A stretch of 64,000 nucleotides of DNA from Mucilaginibacter aquaedulcis (GTDB lineage: Bacteria; Bacteroidota; Bacteroidia; Sphingobacteriales; Sphingobacteriaceae): assembly GCF_030409325.1 (NCBI RefSeq), contig NZ_JAUFPR010000003.1:1-64000 (forward strand), written 5' to 3'. Of the stretch, positions 26,701-35,453 are shown piece by piece (the stretch's first letter is position 1; each line of letters opens with the position of its first letter). The notes under the pieces are model-generated. The model ran no database searches. It was not told the origin of the DNA and worked only from the letters and a program-made list of their open reading frames with translations. The position numbers and the translations under genes are program-made.

Positions 26701-28060
26701 TTGGCTGGAACGACTGGATACCCAACCTGTGCAGCGTAGGCGCACGGTTAAGTAATACCGGGTGTCCTTTTAATACATTTTCCAGAATGTCCCAAACTAA
26801 TGGGTCTTTACGGTCAACGATCTTTTTGGCAGATTTTACAGTTTTAACCACACCACGCTCAATCATTTTGCGGATGATAAATGGTTTAAACAGCTCGGCA
26901 GCCATATCTTTTGGTAAACCGCACTCGTGTAATTTAAGGTTAGGACCTACAACAATTACCGAACGGGCAGAGTAATCCACACGTTTACCTAATAAGTTTT
27001 GACGGAAACGGCCTTGTTTACCTTTCAGGATGTCTGAAAGTGATTTCAAAGCACGGTTACCTTCAGTTTTAACGGCGTTTACTTTACGTGAGTTATCGAA
27101 CAACGAATCCACAGCTTCCTGTAACATACGTTTTTCGTTACGTAAAATTACCTCTGGTGCTTTGATCTCGATCAAACGTTTTAAACGGTTGTTACGGATA
27201 ATTACACGGCGGTATAAATCGTTCAAATCTGAAGTAGCGAAACGGCCACCTTCCAGAGGTACTAACGGACGCAGCTCAGGTGGGATAACCGGAACGATCT
27301 TAACGATCATCCACTCAGGGTTATTTTCGATCCTGGTTTTTGCATCACGGAAAGCCTCAACAACCTGTAAACGTTTTAAAGCTTCGTTTTTACGTTGTTG
27401 CGAAGTTTCGTTTGCAGCCTGGTGACGCAAGTTGTATGACAACTCATCAAGGTTAAGGCGTTTTAATAACTCCTCTAAAGCCTCGGCACCCATTTTAGCC
27501 ACAAATTTCTGTGGATCTTTATCATCAAGGTACTGGTTTTCTTTTGGAAGGGTATCTAAAACATCAAGATATTCCTCTTCTGTAAGGAAATCCATTTTGT
27601 TGATACCGTCAGCTTCTTTAATACCAGGCTGGATAACTACATAGCGCTCGTAGTATATGATCAGGTCAAGCCTTTTTGTTGGCAAGCCTAATAAATAACC
27701 AATTTTGTTTGGTAATGAACGGAAGTACCAGATATGTGCAACAGGAACTACAAGGTTAATGTGGCCCATACGCTCACGACGTACTTTCTTTTCGGTTACT
27801 TCAACACCGCAACGGTCGCAAACAATACCTTTATAACGGATACGTTTGTATTTACCGCAATGGCACTCATAATCTTTAACCGGACCAAAAATACGTTCGC
27901 AGAATAAACCATCGCGCTCAGGTTTATAAGTCCTGTAGTTGATGGTTTCTGGTTTTAAAACTTCACCGCTTGAACGCTCAAGGATAGACTCCGGAGAGGC
28001 TAAACTGATGGTAATTGTGGTGAAATTACTTTTGATTTTATTATCCTTTTTGTAAGACAT
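23774..28060 (-). CDS. rpoC: RNA polymerase subunit beta-prime
   Basis: Catalytic subunit of RNA polymerase, 1428 residues. Visible landmarks are the N-terminal zinc site (CHCGKYKRIRYKGIVCDRCG, about 67-86), the catalytic NADFDGDQMAVH with its three aspartates, and the second zinc site (CESKRGVCALCYGRN). The start ATG has AAAGGAG three bases upstream, one of the few Shine-Dalgarno-like sites in the window. It follows rpoB with a 106-base gap filled by a repeat of AGGTGAAAGGTAAA-like words, and ends at a strong terminator. Confidence 0.99.
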   Translation of the reverse strand: MSYKKDNKIKSNFTTITISLASPESILERSSGEVLKPETINYRTYKPERDGLFCERIFGPVKDYECHCGKYKRIRYKGIVCDRCGVEVTEKKVRRERMGHINLVVPVAHIWYFRSLPNKIGYLLGLPTKRLDLIIYYERYVVIQPGIKEADGINKMDFLTEEEYLDVLDTLPKENQYLDDKDPQKFVAKMGAEALEELLKRLNLDELSYNLRHQAANETSQQRKNEALKRLQVVEAFRDAKTRIENNPEWMIVKIVPVIPPELRPLVPLEGGRFATSDLNDLYRRVIIRNNRLKRLIEIKAPEVILRNEKRMLQEAVDSLFDNSRKVNAVKTEGNRALKSLSDILKGKQGRFRQNLLGKRVDYSARSVIVVGPNLKLHECGLPKDMAAELFKPFIIRKMIERGVVKTVKSAKKIVDRKDPLVWDILENVLKGHPVLLNRAPTLHRLGIQSFQPKLVEGKAIQLHPLTCTAFNADFDGDQMAVHVPLGNAAILEAQILMLASHNILNPANGTPITVPSQDMVLGLYYITKGRKTDETRVVKGQGLTFYSAEEVIIAYNEKKLDLHAFIKVKAFAKEKDGSIVSKIIDTTVGRVLFNQHVPVEVGYINELLTKKSLRDIIGEVVKITGMARAAQFLDDIKELGFRMAFQGGLSFNLKDINIPAEKVTLIETASKQVEEVMNNYNMGFITNNERYNQIIDIWTRINNRLTANVMDILSNDNQGFNSVYMMLDSGARGSKEQIRQLAGMRGLMAKPQKSGSGGEIIENPILSNFKEGLSVLEYFISTHGARKGLADTALKTADAGYLTRRLHDVAQDMIVGMVDCGTLRGIYTTALKDNEDIVEPLYDRILGRTSLHDVHDPITNELLAGAGQDITEEVAKKIENSPLEGVEIRSVLTCESKRGVCALCYGRNLASGKRVQKGEAVGVIAAQSIGEPGTQLTLRTFHVGGTASNIAAESQINARFDGIIEFENVRTVQYKTEEGEVDVVLGRSGEFRIVEEGSNKVIVTNNIPYGSYLYIKDGSKITKGDRICSWDPYNAVIISEFAGLTQFDAVLEGITFREESDEQTGHREKVIIDTRDKTKNPAIQITDTKGNVIKGYNIPVGAHIAVEEGEKLQTGQVIAKIPRSTGKTRDITGGLPRVTELFEARNPSNPAVVTEIDGVVTLGGVKRGNREITIESKDGQVKKYLVPLSKHILVQDNDFVKAGMPLSDGSISPADILAIKGPAAVQEYLVNGIQEVYRLQGVKINDKHFEVIVHQMMQKVSIEDAGDTRFLEREAVDSWDFMTENDEIFDKKVVVEPGDSTSLKAGQIVSLRRLRDENSILKRRDLRLVEVRDAIAATSSPILQGITRASLGTKSFISAASFQETTKVLNEAAIAGKKDLMLGLKENVIVGHLIPSGTGLREYENIRVGSQEEFDRLMASKAEEVEA

Positions 28061-28063
28061 AGT

Positions 28064-28070
28064 CTCCTTT
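28064..28070 (-). promoter_or_regulatory. Shine-Dalgarno-like site of rpoC
   Basis: Minus strand AAAGGAG followed by ACT and the rpoC ATG. The three-base spacer is short, but the match to the anti-Shine-Dalgarno is strong, whereas rpoB, rplL, rplJ, rplK, secE and tuf have none. Confidence 0.6.
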
Positions 28071-28078
28071 GTTTTTTA

Positions 28079-28160
28079 AAGTTAGAAGGTGAAAGGTAAA
28101 AGGTGAAAGGTAAAAGGTTTTTGACTTACGCCCTAACCTTTCACCTTTAGCCTTTAAGCT
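28079..28160. repeat. AGGTGAAAGGTAAA word repeat between rpoB and rpoC
   Basis: On the plus strand AAGGTGAAAGGTAAA is repeated twice in tandem (about 28086-28117), and ACCTTTCACCTTT (about 28136-28148) is an exact reverse complement of AAAGGTGAAAGGT. The rpoB-rpoC message could therefore fold into a 13-bp hairpin upstream of the rpoC Shine-Dalgarno site. Confidence 0.75.
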
Positions 28161-28166
28161 TTAACC

Positions 28167-31100
28167 TTATTCTAATGTGATATCTAAACCTAAACCTCTT
28201 AACTCATGAACCAATACGTTGAATGATTCAGGTACAGATGGTGTAGGCAGGTTTTCACCTTTAACAATAGCCTCGTAAGTTTTAGCACGGCCGATAACAT
28301 CATCCGATTTAACGGTCAATATTTCCTGCAGTATGTTTGATGCACCGAATGCTTCCAATGCCCAAACCTCCATCTCACCAAAACGCTGACCACCAAACTG
28401 GGCTTTACCACCCAATGGCTGTTGTGTAATTAATGAGTATGGCCCGATAGAACGTGCGTGCATCTTATCGTCAACCATGTGACCAAGTTTCAGCATGTAG
28501 ATGATACCTACTGTAGTTTGCTGGTCAAAACGATCGCCTGTTAAGCCGTTGTATAAATAGGTACGGCCTGATTCTGGTAAGTTTGCCTTTTTAACCCACT
28601 CTTCCACTTCTTCATGGCTTGCACCATCAAAAATCGGGGTAGCGAATTTAATACCAAGCTCTTTACCGGCCCAGCCTAATACGGTTTCATATATCTGCCC
28701 TAAGTTCATACGTGAAGGTACACCCAGTGGGTTCAACACAATATCAACCGGTGTTCCGTCTTCAAGGAAAGGCATATCTTCATCACGTACAATACGTGCA
28801 ACAATACCTTTGTTACCGTGACGACCGGCCATTTTATCACCTACTTTAAGCTTACGCTTTTTAGCGATGTAAACTTTAGCCATTTGAACTATACCTGATG
28901 GCAGCTCATCACCCACGCTGATAGCGAATTTATCACGACGGTAAGCACCTAACTCCTCATTAACTTTGATGTTATAGTTGTGAAGCAGTAACTTGATCTG
29001 ATCGTTTTTATCATCATCAGTTGTCCATTTAGTTGGGTTAATGTTTTCGTAATTAAGCTCAACTAAAATTTTCTGAGTGAATTTAACACCTTTTGGTACA
29101 TGAAGCTCTTTATAAACGTTGTAAACACCTTGTGATGTTTTACCGTTTACGATCTCAAATAACTTTTCAATCAAAGTATTTTTAAGCTCTTTTACAGCTC
29201 TTTCATGACGGGTATCTAATTTCTCCAACTGTGCTTTTTCTTCGGCCTTTGAGGTCTTTTTAGCACGGCTGAATAATTTAGTATCAATAACCACACCTGC
29301 AATAGATGGTGGAGTTTTCAGTGACGCATCTTTAACGTCGCCTGCTTTATCACCAAATATGGCACGTAACAGTTTTTCTTCCGGTGATGGATCTGATTCA
29401 CCTTTTGGAGTGATCTTACCAATCAGGATATCGCCTTCTTTAACCTCAGCACCAACACGGATAATACCGTCTTCGTCAAGGTCTTTAGTAGCTTCTTCCG
29501 ATACGTTAGGGATATCTGGTGTTAATTCCTCTTCACCACGTTTGGTATCACGTACTTCCAATTCAAACTCTTCAACGTGAAGTGAAGTGAAAATATCCTG
29601 TGATACAACACGCTCAGATATTACAATCGCATCCTCAAAGTTATAACCTTGCCAAGGCATGAATGCCACTTTCAGGTTACGGCCTAAAGCCAGTTCACCT
29701 GCTTGTGTAGCATAACCTTCGCAAAGCACCTCTCCTTTTGATACCCTCTGGCCTTTTTTAACAATAGGCTTCAGGTTCATGGTAGTACTTTGGTTGGTTT
29801 TCTTGAACTTGGTTAAACGATAGCTTTTTGAATCGCCATCAAATGAAACCAAACGATCAAGCTCATCACGGTCATATTTAATACGGATTTCGTTTGCGTC
29901 TACATATTCAACCACACCATCGCCTTCAGCATTGATAAGTGTACGTGAATCTTTAGCCACACGGCCTTCCAAACCGGTACCAACAATTGGCGCTTCAGGG
30001 CGTAACAAAGGTACAGCCTGGCGTTGCATGTTTGATCCCATCAATGCACGGTTAGCATCATCATGTTCCAGAAACGGAATTAATGAAGCCGCTATTGAAG
30101 TAATCTGGTTTGGAGCAATATCCATCAGATCCAGTCTTTCTGGCTCAATGATCGGGAAGTCGCCCTCGAAACGTGCTTTTACACGCGGAGTAGCAAATTC
30201 ACCTTTATCATCATATACAGCATTTGCCTGGCCTATAGTTTTACCGTCTTCATCTTCTGCAGACAGGTAAATAACCGGCTCATCAACCTGTACCTTACCT
30301 TCAACCACACGTTTGTACGGAGTTTCGATAAAGCCTAAGTTGTTGATCTTGGCGTGTACACAAAGTGACGAGATCAAACCAATGTTCGGACCTTCGGGAG
30401 TTTCAATGGTACACAACCTACCGTAGTGGGTGTAGTGTACGTCACGAACTTCGAAACCGGCACGCTCACGTGACAGACCACCGGGCCCAAGGGCTGACAG
30501 ACGACGCTTGTGCGTGATCTCTGCCAGTGGATTGGTTTGGTCCATGAACTGTGATAACTGGTTTGTTCCGAAGAACGAGTTGATCACCGATGATAATGTA
30601 CGTGCGTTGATCAGGTCGGTTGGGGTAAACACCTCGTTGTCACGGATGTTCATACGCTCACGTATAGTACGGGCCATACGGGCCAAACCAACACCAAACT
30701 GAGCATATAACTGCTCACCCACTGTACGAACACGACGGTTTGACAAGTGATCGATATCATCCACCTCAGCTTTAGAGTTGATCAGTTTGATCAGGTACTT
30801 AACTATGGCAATAATATCCTGTTTGGTTAACACCTTTGTTTCTTCAGAGGTGGTTAACTTCAGTTTACGGTTGATGCGGTAACGACCTACATCGCCCAGG
30901 TCATATCTTTTATCAGAGAAGAATAAACGATCAATGATACCACGAGCTGTTTCTTCATCAGGTGGTTCAGCGTTACGTAACTGACGGTAGATGTGCTCAA
31001 CCGCTTCTTTCTCCGAGTTGGAAGTATCTTTCTGTAAGGTATTGTATATAATAGTATAATCACCGCTGGTGGATGCATCTTCCTTGTTCAGGATGATGGT

Positions 31101-31970
31101 TTTAACACCGGCATCAATGATCATATCAATATGGTCATCTTCCAATACGGTTTCACGCTCAAGAATGATCTCATTACGGTCGATAGAAACAACTTCACCT
31201 GTATCTTCATCCACAAAATCTTCAACCCATTTTTTGAGCACCCTTGCAGCAAGCTTACGGCCGATGAATTTCTTCAGGCCTGATTTGCTTACCTTTACTT
31301 CGTCGGCCAGTTCAAACAGCTCTAATATATCTTTATCAGAGTCATAACCGATAGCACGAAGCAATGTAGTAACCGGGAATTTCTTTTTACGGTCAATGTA
31401 AGCATACATCACGTTGTTAACGTCTGTAGCAAACTCAATCCATGAACCTTTAAAAGGGATAACACGGGCAGAGTACAATTTTGTACCGTTGGTGTGGCGG
31501 CTCTGGCCAAAGAACACACCTGGTGAACGGTGTAACTGCGATACAATTACACGCTCGGCACCGTTAATAACAAAAGTACCTTTAGGGGTCATGTAAGGGA
31601 TAGTTCCCAGGTACACATCCTGTACAATTGTTTCAAAATCTTCGTGCTCCTCATCATTACATGACAGGCGAAGTTTGGCTTTTAAAGGCACACTGTAAGT
31701 TAATCCGCGCTCAATACACTCTTGTATATCATAACGTGGCGGATCAATAAAGTAATCAAGAAACTCTAAAACAAAGATGTTTCTTGAATCAGATATCGGA
31801 AAGTTTTCGGCAAACACTTTAAACAACCCTTCTTTATAACGGTTGTCTGAGGTGGTTTCCAATTGAAAAAATTCCTGGAAAGATTGCAACTGCACATCCA
31901 GAAAATCAGGGTAATCAAGTACCTTTCTACTGGTTGCAAAGTTTACTCTTTGATTATTTTCGTTTGCCAA
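28167..31970 (-). CDS. rpoB: RNA polymerase subunit beta
   Basis: Core RNA polymerase subunit, 1267 residues. Recognisable are the rifampicin-pocket region (FFGTNQLSQFMDQTNPLAEITHKRRLSALGPGGLSRERAGFEVRDVH), the GRHGNKGI block and the C-terminal RFGEMEVWALEAFGA. The start codon is TTG (31970-31968, protein MANENNQRVNF), with no better ATG nearby and no Shine-Dalgarno. It follows rplL after a 230-base gap that contains repetitive DNA and a hairpin, a usual place for attenuation between ribosomal-protein and polymerase genes. Confidence 0.98.
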   Translation of the reverse strand: MANENNQRVNFATSRKVLDYPDFLDVQLQSFQEFFQLETTSDNRYKEGLFKVFAENFPISDSRNIFVLEFLDYFIDPPRYDIQECIERGLTYSVPLKAKLRLSCNDEEHEDFETIVQDVYLGTIPYMTPKGTFVINGAERVIVSQLHRSPGVFFGQSRHTNGTKLYSARVIPFKGSWIEFATDVNNVMYAYIDRKKKFPVTTLLRAIGYDSDKDILELFELADEVKVSKSGLKKFIGRKLAARVLKKWVEDFVDEDTGEVVSIDRNEIILERETVLEDDHIDMIIDAGVKTIILNKEDASTSGDYTIIYNTLQKDTSNSEKEAVEHIYRQLRNAEPPDEETARGIIDRLFFSDKRYDLGDVGRYRINRKLKLTTSEETKVLTKQDIIAIVKYLIKLINSKAEVDDIDHLSNRRVRTVGEQLYAQFGVGLARMARTIRERMNIRDNEVFTPTDLINARTLSSVINSFFGTNQLSQFMDQTNPLAEITHKRRLSALGPGGLSRERAGFEVRDVHYTHYGRLCTIETPEGPNIGLISSLCVHAKINNLGFIETPYKRVVEGKVQVDEPVIYLSAEDEDGKTIGQANAVYDDKGEFATPRVKARFEGDFPIIEPERLDLMDIAPNQITSIAASLIPFLEHDDANRALMGSNMQRQAVPLLRPEAPIVGTGLEGRVAKDSRTLINAEGDGVVEYVDANEIRIKYDRDELDRLVSFDGDSKSYRLTKFKKTNQSTTMNLKPIVKKGQRVSKGEVLCEGYATQAGELALGRNLKVAFMPWQGYNFEDAIVISERVVSQDIFTSLHVEEFELEVRDTKRGEEELTPDIPNVSEEATKDLDEDGIIRVGAEVKEGDILIGKITPKGESDPSPEEKLLRAIFGDKAGDVKDASLKTPPSIAGVVIDTKLFSRAKKTSKAEEKAQLEKLDTRHERAVKELKNTLIEKLFEIVNGKTSQGVYNVYKELHVPKGVKFTQKILVELNYENINPTKWTTDDDKNDQIKLLLHNYNIKVNEELGAYRRDKFAISVGDELPSGIVQMAKVYIAKKRKLKVGDKMAGRHGNKGIVARIVRDEDMPFLEDGTPVDIVLNPLGVPSRMNLGQIYETVLGWAGKELGIKFATPIFDGASHEEVEEWVKKANLPESGRTYLYNGLTGDRFDQQTTVGIIYMLKLGHMVDDKMHARSIGPYSLITQQPLGGKAQFGGQRFGEMEVWALEAFGASNILQEILTVKSDDVIGRAKTYEAIVKGENLPTPSVPESFNVLVHELRGLGLDITLE

Positions 31971-32010
31971 GGTATTATAATTTTAGTTTATTAATAAACT
32001 TATGTAGATG

Positions 32011-32145
32011 TGTGAGATCTGTGATGTGAGACTTGAGACCGGATTTATCTTTGAATTATTGGCAGTTAATGTTAAGCTGCTAAAAAATGTCAAATCTAAT
32101 ATCTCAATACTCATATCTAATTCCACAATCCAAACCTTTATAAAC
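32011..32145. repeat. Short-word repetitive DNA upstream of rpoB
   Basis: Two adjoining stretches in the rplL-rpoB gap are made of reshuffled short words: TGTGAGA/TGTGATG/GAGACTTGAGAC (32011-32044), and AAATCTAATATCTCAATACTCATATCTAATTCC-like words (32091-32128). They contain stops in all frames and resemble the word-repeats at other junctions. Confidence 0.55.
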
Positions 32146-32151
32146 AGCAAT

Positions 32152-32178
32152 AGACCCCGACCAAACTGGTCGGAGTCT
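32152..32178 (-). promoter_or_regulatory. Hairpin between rplL and rpoB, possible attenuator
   Basis: AGACCCCGACC (32152-32162) pairs with GGTCGGAGTCT (32168-32178) with a single mismatch around AAACT. On the minus strand it is 25 bases after the rplL stop and lacks a T run. A partial attenuator or RNase processing site, as known between rplL and rpoB in E. coli, is an inference. Confidence 0.55.
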
Positions 32179-32202
32179 CATGCTATATGTTATTGGGTTA
32201 AA

Positions 32203-32586
32203 TTATTTAACCTCAACTACTGCTCCAGCTTCTTCTAATTGAGCTTTTAAAGATTGAGCTTCTTCTTTAGTTACACCAGTTTTTAATTCTTTAGGTGCAC
32301 CATCAACTAAATCTTTAGCTTCTTTCAAACCAAGGCCGGTTAAGTCTTTTACTAATTTAACAACTGCTAATTTAGAGCCACCTGCTTCTTTCAGGATAAC
32401 GTCAAATGCAGTTTGTTCTGCAGCAGCAGCAGGGGCATCATCGCCACCAGCAGGAGCAGCAGCAACAGCTACAGCTGCAGCAGCAGGCTCAATACCATAC
32501 TCATCTTTTAAGATTTGAGCTAATTCGTTTACTTCTTTTACTGTTAAGTTTACCAACTGTTCAGCAAACGCTTTTAAATCCGCCAT
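32203..32586 (-). CDS. rplL: Ribosomal protein bL12 (L7/L12)
   Basis: The acidic stalk protein of the large subunit, 127 residues, recruiting translation GTPases. An N-terminal dimerisation helix (MADLKAFAEQLVNLTVKEVNELAQIL), an alanine-rich hinge (AAAAVAVAAAPAGG) and a C-terminal domain with GSKLAVVKLVKDLTGLGLKEAKDLVD are all visible. It follows rplJ by 63 bases, allowing the stalk complex genes to be expressed together. Confidence 0.98.
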   Translation of the reverse strand: MADLKAFAEQLVNLTVKEVNELAQILKDEYGIEPAAAAVAVAAAPAGGDDAPAAAAEQTAFDVILKEAGGSKLAVVKLVKDLTGLGLKEAKDLVDGAPKELKTGVTKEEAQSLKAQLEEAGAVVEVK

Positions 32587-32649
32587 TTTATTTAAATTTT
32601 ACTTTTAATGCTTTTTGTTTGTTAATATCGAACTTTAATAAGGTGTTCG

Positions 32650-33168
32650 TTAACCTATTTCCTGTAATGTTTTTACAACACCTGCAATGATAGTTCCGCC
32701 TGATTGTAGGGCTGAAATAACGTTTTTCGCAGGAGATTGCAGTAATCCAACTATCTCGCCAATTAATTGTTCCTTTGATTTTAGTTTGATCAAAGTATCA
32801 ATTTGGTTATCACCGATAAATATCGCTGAATCAATATAAGCTGCTTTTAAAACTGGTTTATCGCCGCCTTTTCTCAGTTGTTTGATCAGCTTTGCCGGAG
32901 CAGTTGCTGATTTAGAGAAAAGGATTGATGAAGAACCTTTTAATACATCAAATATCGGAGTATAATCACCGCCTGCAGCTTCCATAGCTTTTTTAATCAA
33001 GCTGTTTTTAGCTACCTTCATCGTAATGTCGCTTTCGAAGCATTTACGACGGATGTCATTGATCTTTGCAACCGTCAGATCAGAAGTATCGGTAATATAA
33101 AAATTACCAAATTCATTCATCTGCTCAGTAAGGGCAAGAACAAGATCGTGTTTTTCTTCTTTATTCAT
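32650..33168 (-). CDS. rplJ: Ribosomal protein uL10
   Basis: Stalk base protein that binds 23S rRNA and the L7/L12 dimers; 172 residues, normal length. KNSLIKKAMEAAGG and the SPAKNVISALQSGG helix, the L12-binding C-terminus, are typical. It begins two bases after rplA, so there is no room for a separate L10 leader; any autoregulation must act on the longer message. Confidence 0.97.
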   Translation of the reverse strand: MNKEEKHDLVLALTEQMNEFGNFYITDTSDLTVAKINDIRRKCFESDITMKVAKNSLIKKAMEAAGGDYTPIFDVLKGSSSILFSKSATAPAKLIKQLRKGGDKPVLKAAYIDSAIFIGDNQIDTLIKLKSKEQLIGEIVGLLQSPAKNVISALQSGGTIIAGVVKTLQEIG

Positions 33169-33170
33169 GA

Positions 33171-33869
33171 TTAAATCCCCGCTACTGTTTTGGTTTCAAT
33201 TTCAATTCCAGGTGACATAGTTGAAGATAAATGAATACTCTTGAAATATGTTCCTTTTGCTGCTGAAGGTTTCAATTTAGAGATAGTTTGCAATACTTCT
33301 AATGCATTCTCATAAATCTTATCTGCAGAGAAAGATGCTTTTCCTATTGAAGTGTGGATGATACCTGTTTTATCAACCTTGAAGTCAATTTTACCACCTT
33401 TTACCTCAGTTACAGCCTTTCCAACTTCTGGAGTTACTGTTCCTGATTTAGGGTTAGGCATAAGGTTACGTGGGCCTAATATACGACCTAAACGACCTAC
33501 CTTAGCCATTACACTTGGCATAGTGATGATAATATCAACATCAGTCCATCCGCCTTCAATCTTGGCAATATAATCATCCAAACCTACGTAATCTGCACCT
33601 GCGTCTTTTGCTTCTTGTTCCTTATCAGGAGTACAAAGCACCAGTACACGTACAGTTTTACCGGTTCCATGAGGTAATGTTGCAATACCACGTACCATTT
33701 GATTGGCTTTACGCGGGTCAACACCTAAACGAACGTCTATATCAACAGATGAGTCAAACTTGGTAAGGGTTAATTCCTTTACTAAAGCCGACGCAGCTTC
33801 TAATGAATACGATTTGTTTGCCTCAATTTTGGAGAGTGCCACTTTTTGATTTTTTGTTAATCTAGCCAC
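33171..33869 (-). CDS. rplA: Ribosomal protein uL1
   Basis: L1 stalk protein, 232 residues, binding 23S rRNA and, in many bacteria, the leader of its own operon. The conserved GRLGRILGPRNLMPNPKSGTVT block is present. The start codon is GTG (33869-33867, MARLTKNQ). It follows rplK by 25 bases in the standard rplK-rplA order. Confidence 0.98.
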   Translation of the reverse strand: MARLTKNQKVALSKIEANKSYSLEAASALVKELTLTKFDSSVDIDVRLGVDPRKANQMVRGIATLPHGTGKTVRVLVLCTPDKEQEAKDAGADYVGLDDYIAKIEGGWTDVDIIITMPSVMAKVGRLGRILGPRNLMPNPKSGTVTPEVGKAVTEVKGGKIDFKVDKTGIIHTSIGKASFSADKIYENALEVLQTISKLKPSAAKGTYFKSIHLSSTMSPGIEIETKTVAGI

Positions 33870-33894
33870 TGTCTTAAACTGATTTTAATATAAA

Positions 33895-34338
33895 TTAATT
33901 ATTCCAGGGAGCCGTACCTGATACGGTGATTCCCATACTACGGGCAGTACCTGCCACCATTTTCATGGCTGATTCAACTGTAAATGCGTTAAGATCTACC
34001 ATTTTATCTTTAGCAATAGTTTCAACCTGTTCCCAATTTACATTGGCAACTTTTTTACGGTTGGGCTCTGCTGAACCACTTTTTAAACCTGTTGCTTCCA
34101 ATAACTGGATTGCAACCGGCGGGGTTTTAATGATAAAATCGAAAGATTTATCAACGTAAACAGTAATCAAAACAGGCAACACCTTACCAGGTTTGTCCTG
34201 GGTACGTGCATTGAACTGCTTGCAAAACTCCATGATGTTCACCCCTTTTGCACCCAATGCAGGGCCTATTGGAGGTGATGGGTTTGCAGCGCCGCCTTTT
34301 ACCTGCAGCTTTACCATCGCACCGATTTCTTTTGCCAT
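33895..34338 (-). CDS. rplK: Ribosomal protein uL11
   Basis: GTPase-centre protein, 147 residues. The N-terminal GGAANPSPPIGPALGAKGVNIMEFCKQFNA stretch and the C-terminal VAGTARSMGITV segment are diagnostic. The 200-base leader between nusG and rplK contains a hairpin (CCTG ... CAGG, about 34506-34523) and simple repetitive words; it is the expected place for an L1 autoregulatory site, which I cannot confirm by eye. Confidence 0.98.
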   Translation of the reverse strand: MAKEIGAMVKLQVKGGAANPSPPIGPALGAKGVNIMEFCKQFNARTQDKPGKVLPVLITVYVDKSFDFIIKTPPVAIQLLEATGLKSGSAEPNRKKVANVNWEQVETIAKDKMVDLNAFTVESAMKMVAGTARSMGITVSGTAPWNN

Positions 34339-34540
34339 TTTAATTTACTTTAATTATAACTCAATGTTAGTAAGTGGAAGCTAAGTAACATTTAAGATCT
34401 TTATACTTGAAAGGTTTGAGTGATGAGTTCTGAGTTTTTTAACCCTAACTTAATACTTCAATTGCTTTCTTTTAATATGCTTTGAGTAAGTTTATCATAC
34501 CGAATCCTGCCTTCCAGTTCAGGAGTCATGATAAAACTAA

Positions 34541-35083
34541 CTATTCTTTCTCTACCTGCATGTAATTCAATTCAAGCGGCGTACGGCGCCCAAATATCTT
34601 TACCATTACTTTCAGTTTCTTTTTCTCTTCGTTAACCTCTTCAATTACACCGCTGAAGCCGTTAAAAGGACCATCCATCACTTTCACGCTTTCGCCAATG
34701 TAATAAGGCACGTTCATGGTTTCGCCCTGGGCACTCATTTCATCAACCTTACCTAAAATACGGTTAACTTCGGCCTGGCGCAATGGAATAGCATTACCGG
34801 CTTTATCGCCTAAAAATCCTATTACACTGTTAATGTTTTTTATAATGTGTTCGGTTTCGCCGTCAAGTACAGCTTCCATTAACACATAACCCGGGAAATA
34901 GTTACGCTCTTTAGCTATCTTTTTCCCATCGCGCATCTGGTAGTACTTTTCGGTAGGTATAAGTACCTGTGGTACTAAATGCGTGATGCCCAAACGACTA
35001 ATTTCGGCATCTATATATTGTTTTACCTTCTTTTCTTTACCACTTATGGCCCTCACTACATACCATTTCAATTGATCACTCAT
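34541..35083 (-). CDS. nusG: Transcription elongation/antitermination factor NusG
   Basis: A 180-residue protein that binds RNA polymerase and couples transcription with translation. The N-terminal NGN domain starts KWYVVRAISGKEKKVKQYI and includes FPGYVLMEA; the C-terminal KOW domain is GESVKVMDGPFNGFSGVIEEV. It starts 15 bases after secE, and AGGAG lies six bases before the ATG, a good Shine-Dalgarno in a genome where most genes lack one. Confidence 0.98.
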   Translation of the reverse strand: MSDQLKWYVVRAISGKEKKVKQYIDAEISRLGITHLVPQVLIPTEKYYQMRDGKKIAKERNYFPGYVLMEAVLDGETEHIIKNINSVIGFLGDKAGNAIPLRQAEVNRILGKVDEMSAQGETMNVPYYIGESVKVMDGPFNGFSGVIEEVNEEKKKLKVMVKIFGRRTPLELNYMQVEKE

Positions 35084-35089
35084 CTCTGT

Positions 35090-35094
35090 CTCCT
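35090..35094 (-). promoter_or_regulatory. Shine-Dalgarno site of nusG
   Basis: Minus strand AGGAG with a six-base spacer (ACAGAG) to the nusG ATG, inside the 15-base secE-nusG gap. Confidence 0.65.
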
Positions 35095-35098
35095 GATA

Positions 35099-35293
35099 TT
35101 ATGTTAGTGAATGATAAAATATGTCAAGCAAATAATGAATGATCTGGTCCATACCTACAATAACCAAAGCTATAATAATTGCAGCAACCAGTACCAAAAC
35201 AGCACTGCTTTGCAACTCGCGCCATGTTGGCCAAGTTACCTTTTGGGTTAACTCGATGTATGATTCTTTAATATATTCAGCTACGCCTGCCAT
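35099..35293 (-). CDS. secE: Preprotein translocase subunit SecE
   Basis: Single-pass subunit of the SecYEG channel, 64 residues. ESYIELTQKVTWPTWRELQSSA is the conserved amphipathic helix before the membrane segment (VLVLVAAIIIALVIVGMDQII). I chose the ATG at 35293 (MAGVAEYI) because the longer in-frame start at 35323 would lie inside the tRNA-Trp gene. Confidence 0.96.
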   Translation of the reverse strand: MAGVAEYIKESYIELTQKVTWPTWRELQSSAVLVLVAAIIIALVIVGMDQIIHYLLDIFYHSLT

Positions 35294-35312
35294 ATTTGTT
35301 GTTTGCTTTGTG

Positions 35313-35383
35313 CACGGGAACAAGGATTCGAACCCTGATCAAAGGTTTTGGAGACCTCTATTCTACCGTTGAACTATTCCCGT
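35313..35383 (-). tRNA. tRNA-Trp (CCA)
   Basis: Seventy-one bases on the minus strand. Acceptor stem ACGGGAA/TTCCCGT, anticodon loop CTCCAAA with anticodon CCA, T arm GGGTTCGAATCC, discriminator G. It is located between tuf and secE, as in many Bacteroidota. Confidence 0.96.
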
Positions 35384-35453
35384 GTATGTAAGAAAACACA
35401 AGCCTGCTTTTTACAGACAAGCTTATGTTTCCAATTAACCTTTTTTGAAATTC

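Noticed and set aside
27030..27425. Open frame of 131 codons antisense to rpoC (and several in rpoB)
   Set aside because: Shadow frames of strongly biased, highly conserved genes on the other strand; no start context or family pattern.
32152..32178. Hairpin after rplL as a true terminator
   Set aside because: No T run follows on the minus strand, and rpoB has no convincing promoter downstream of it; kept as possible attenuator only.
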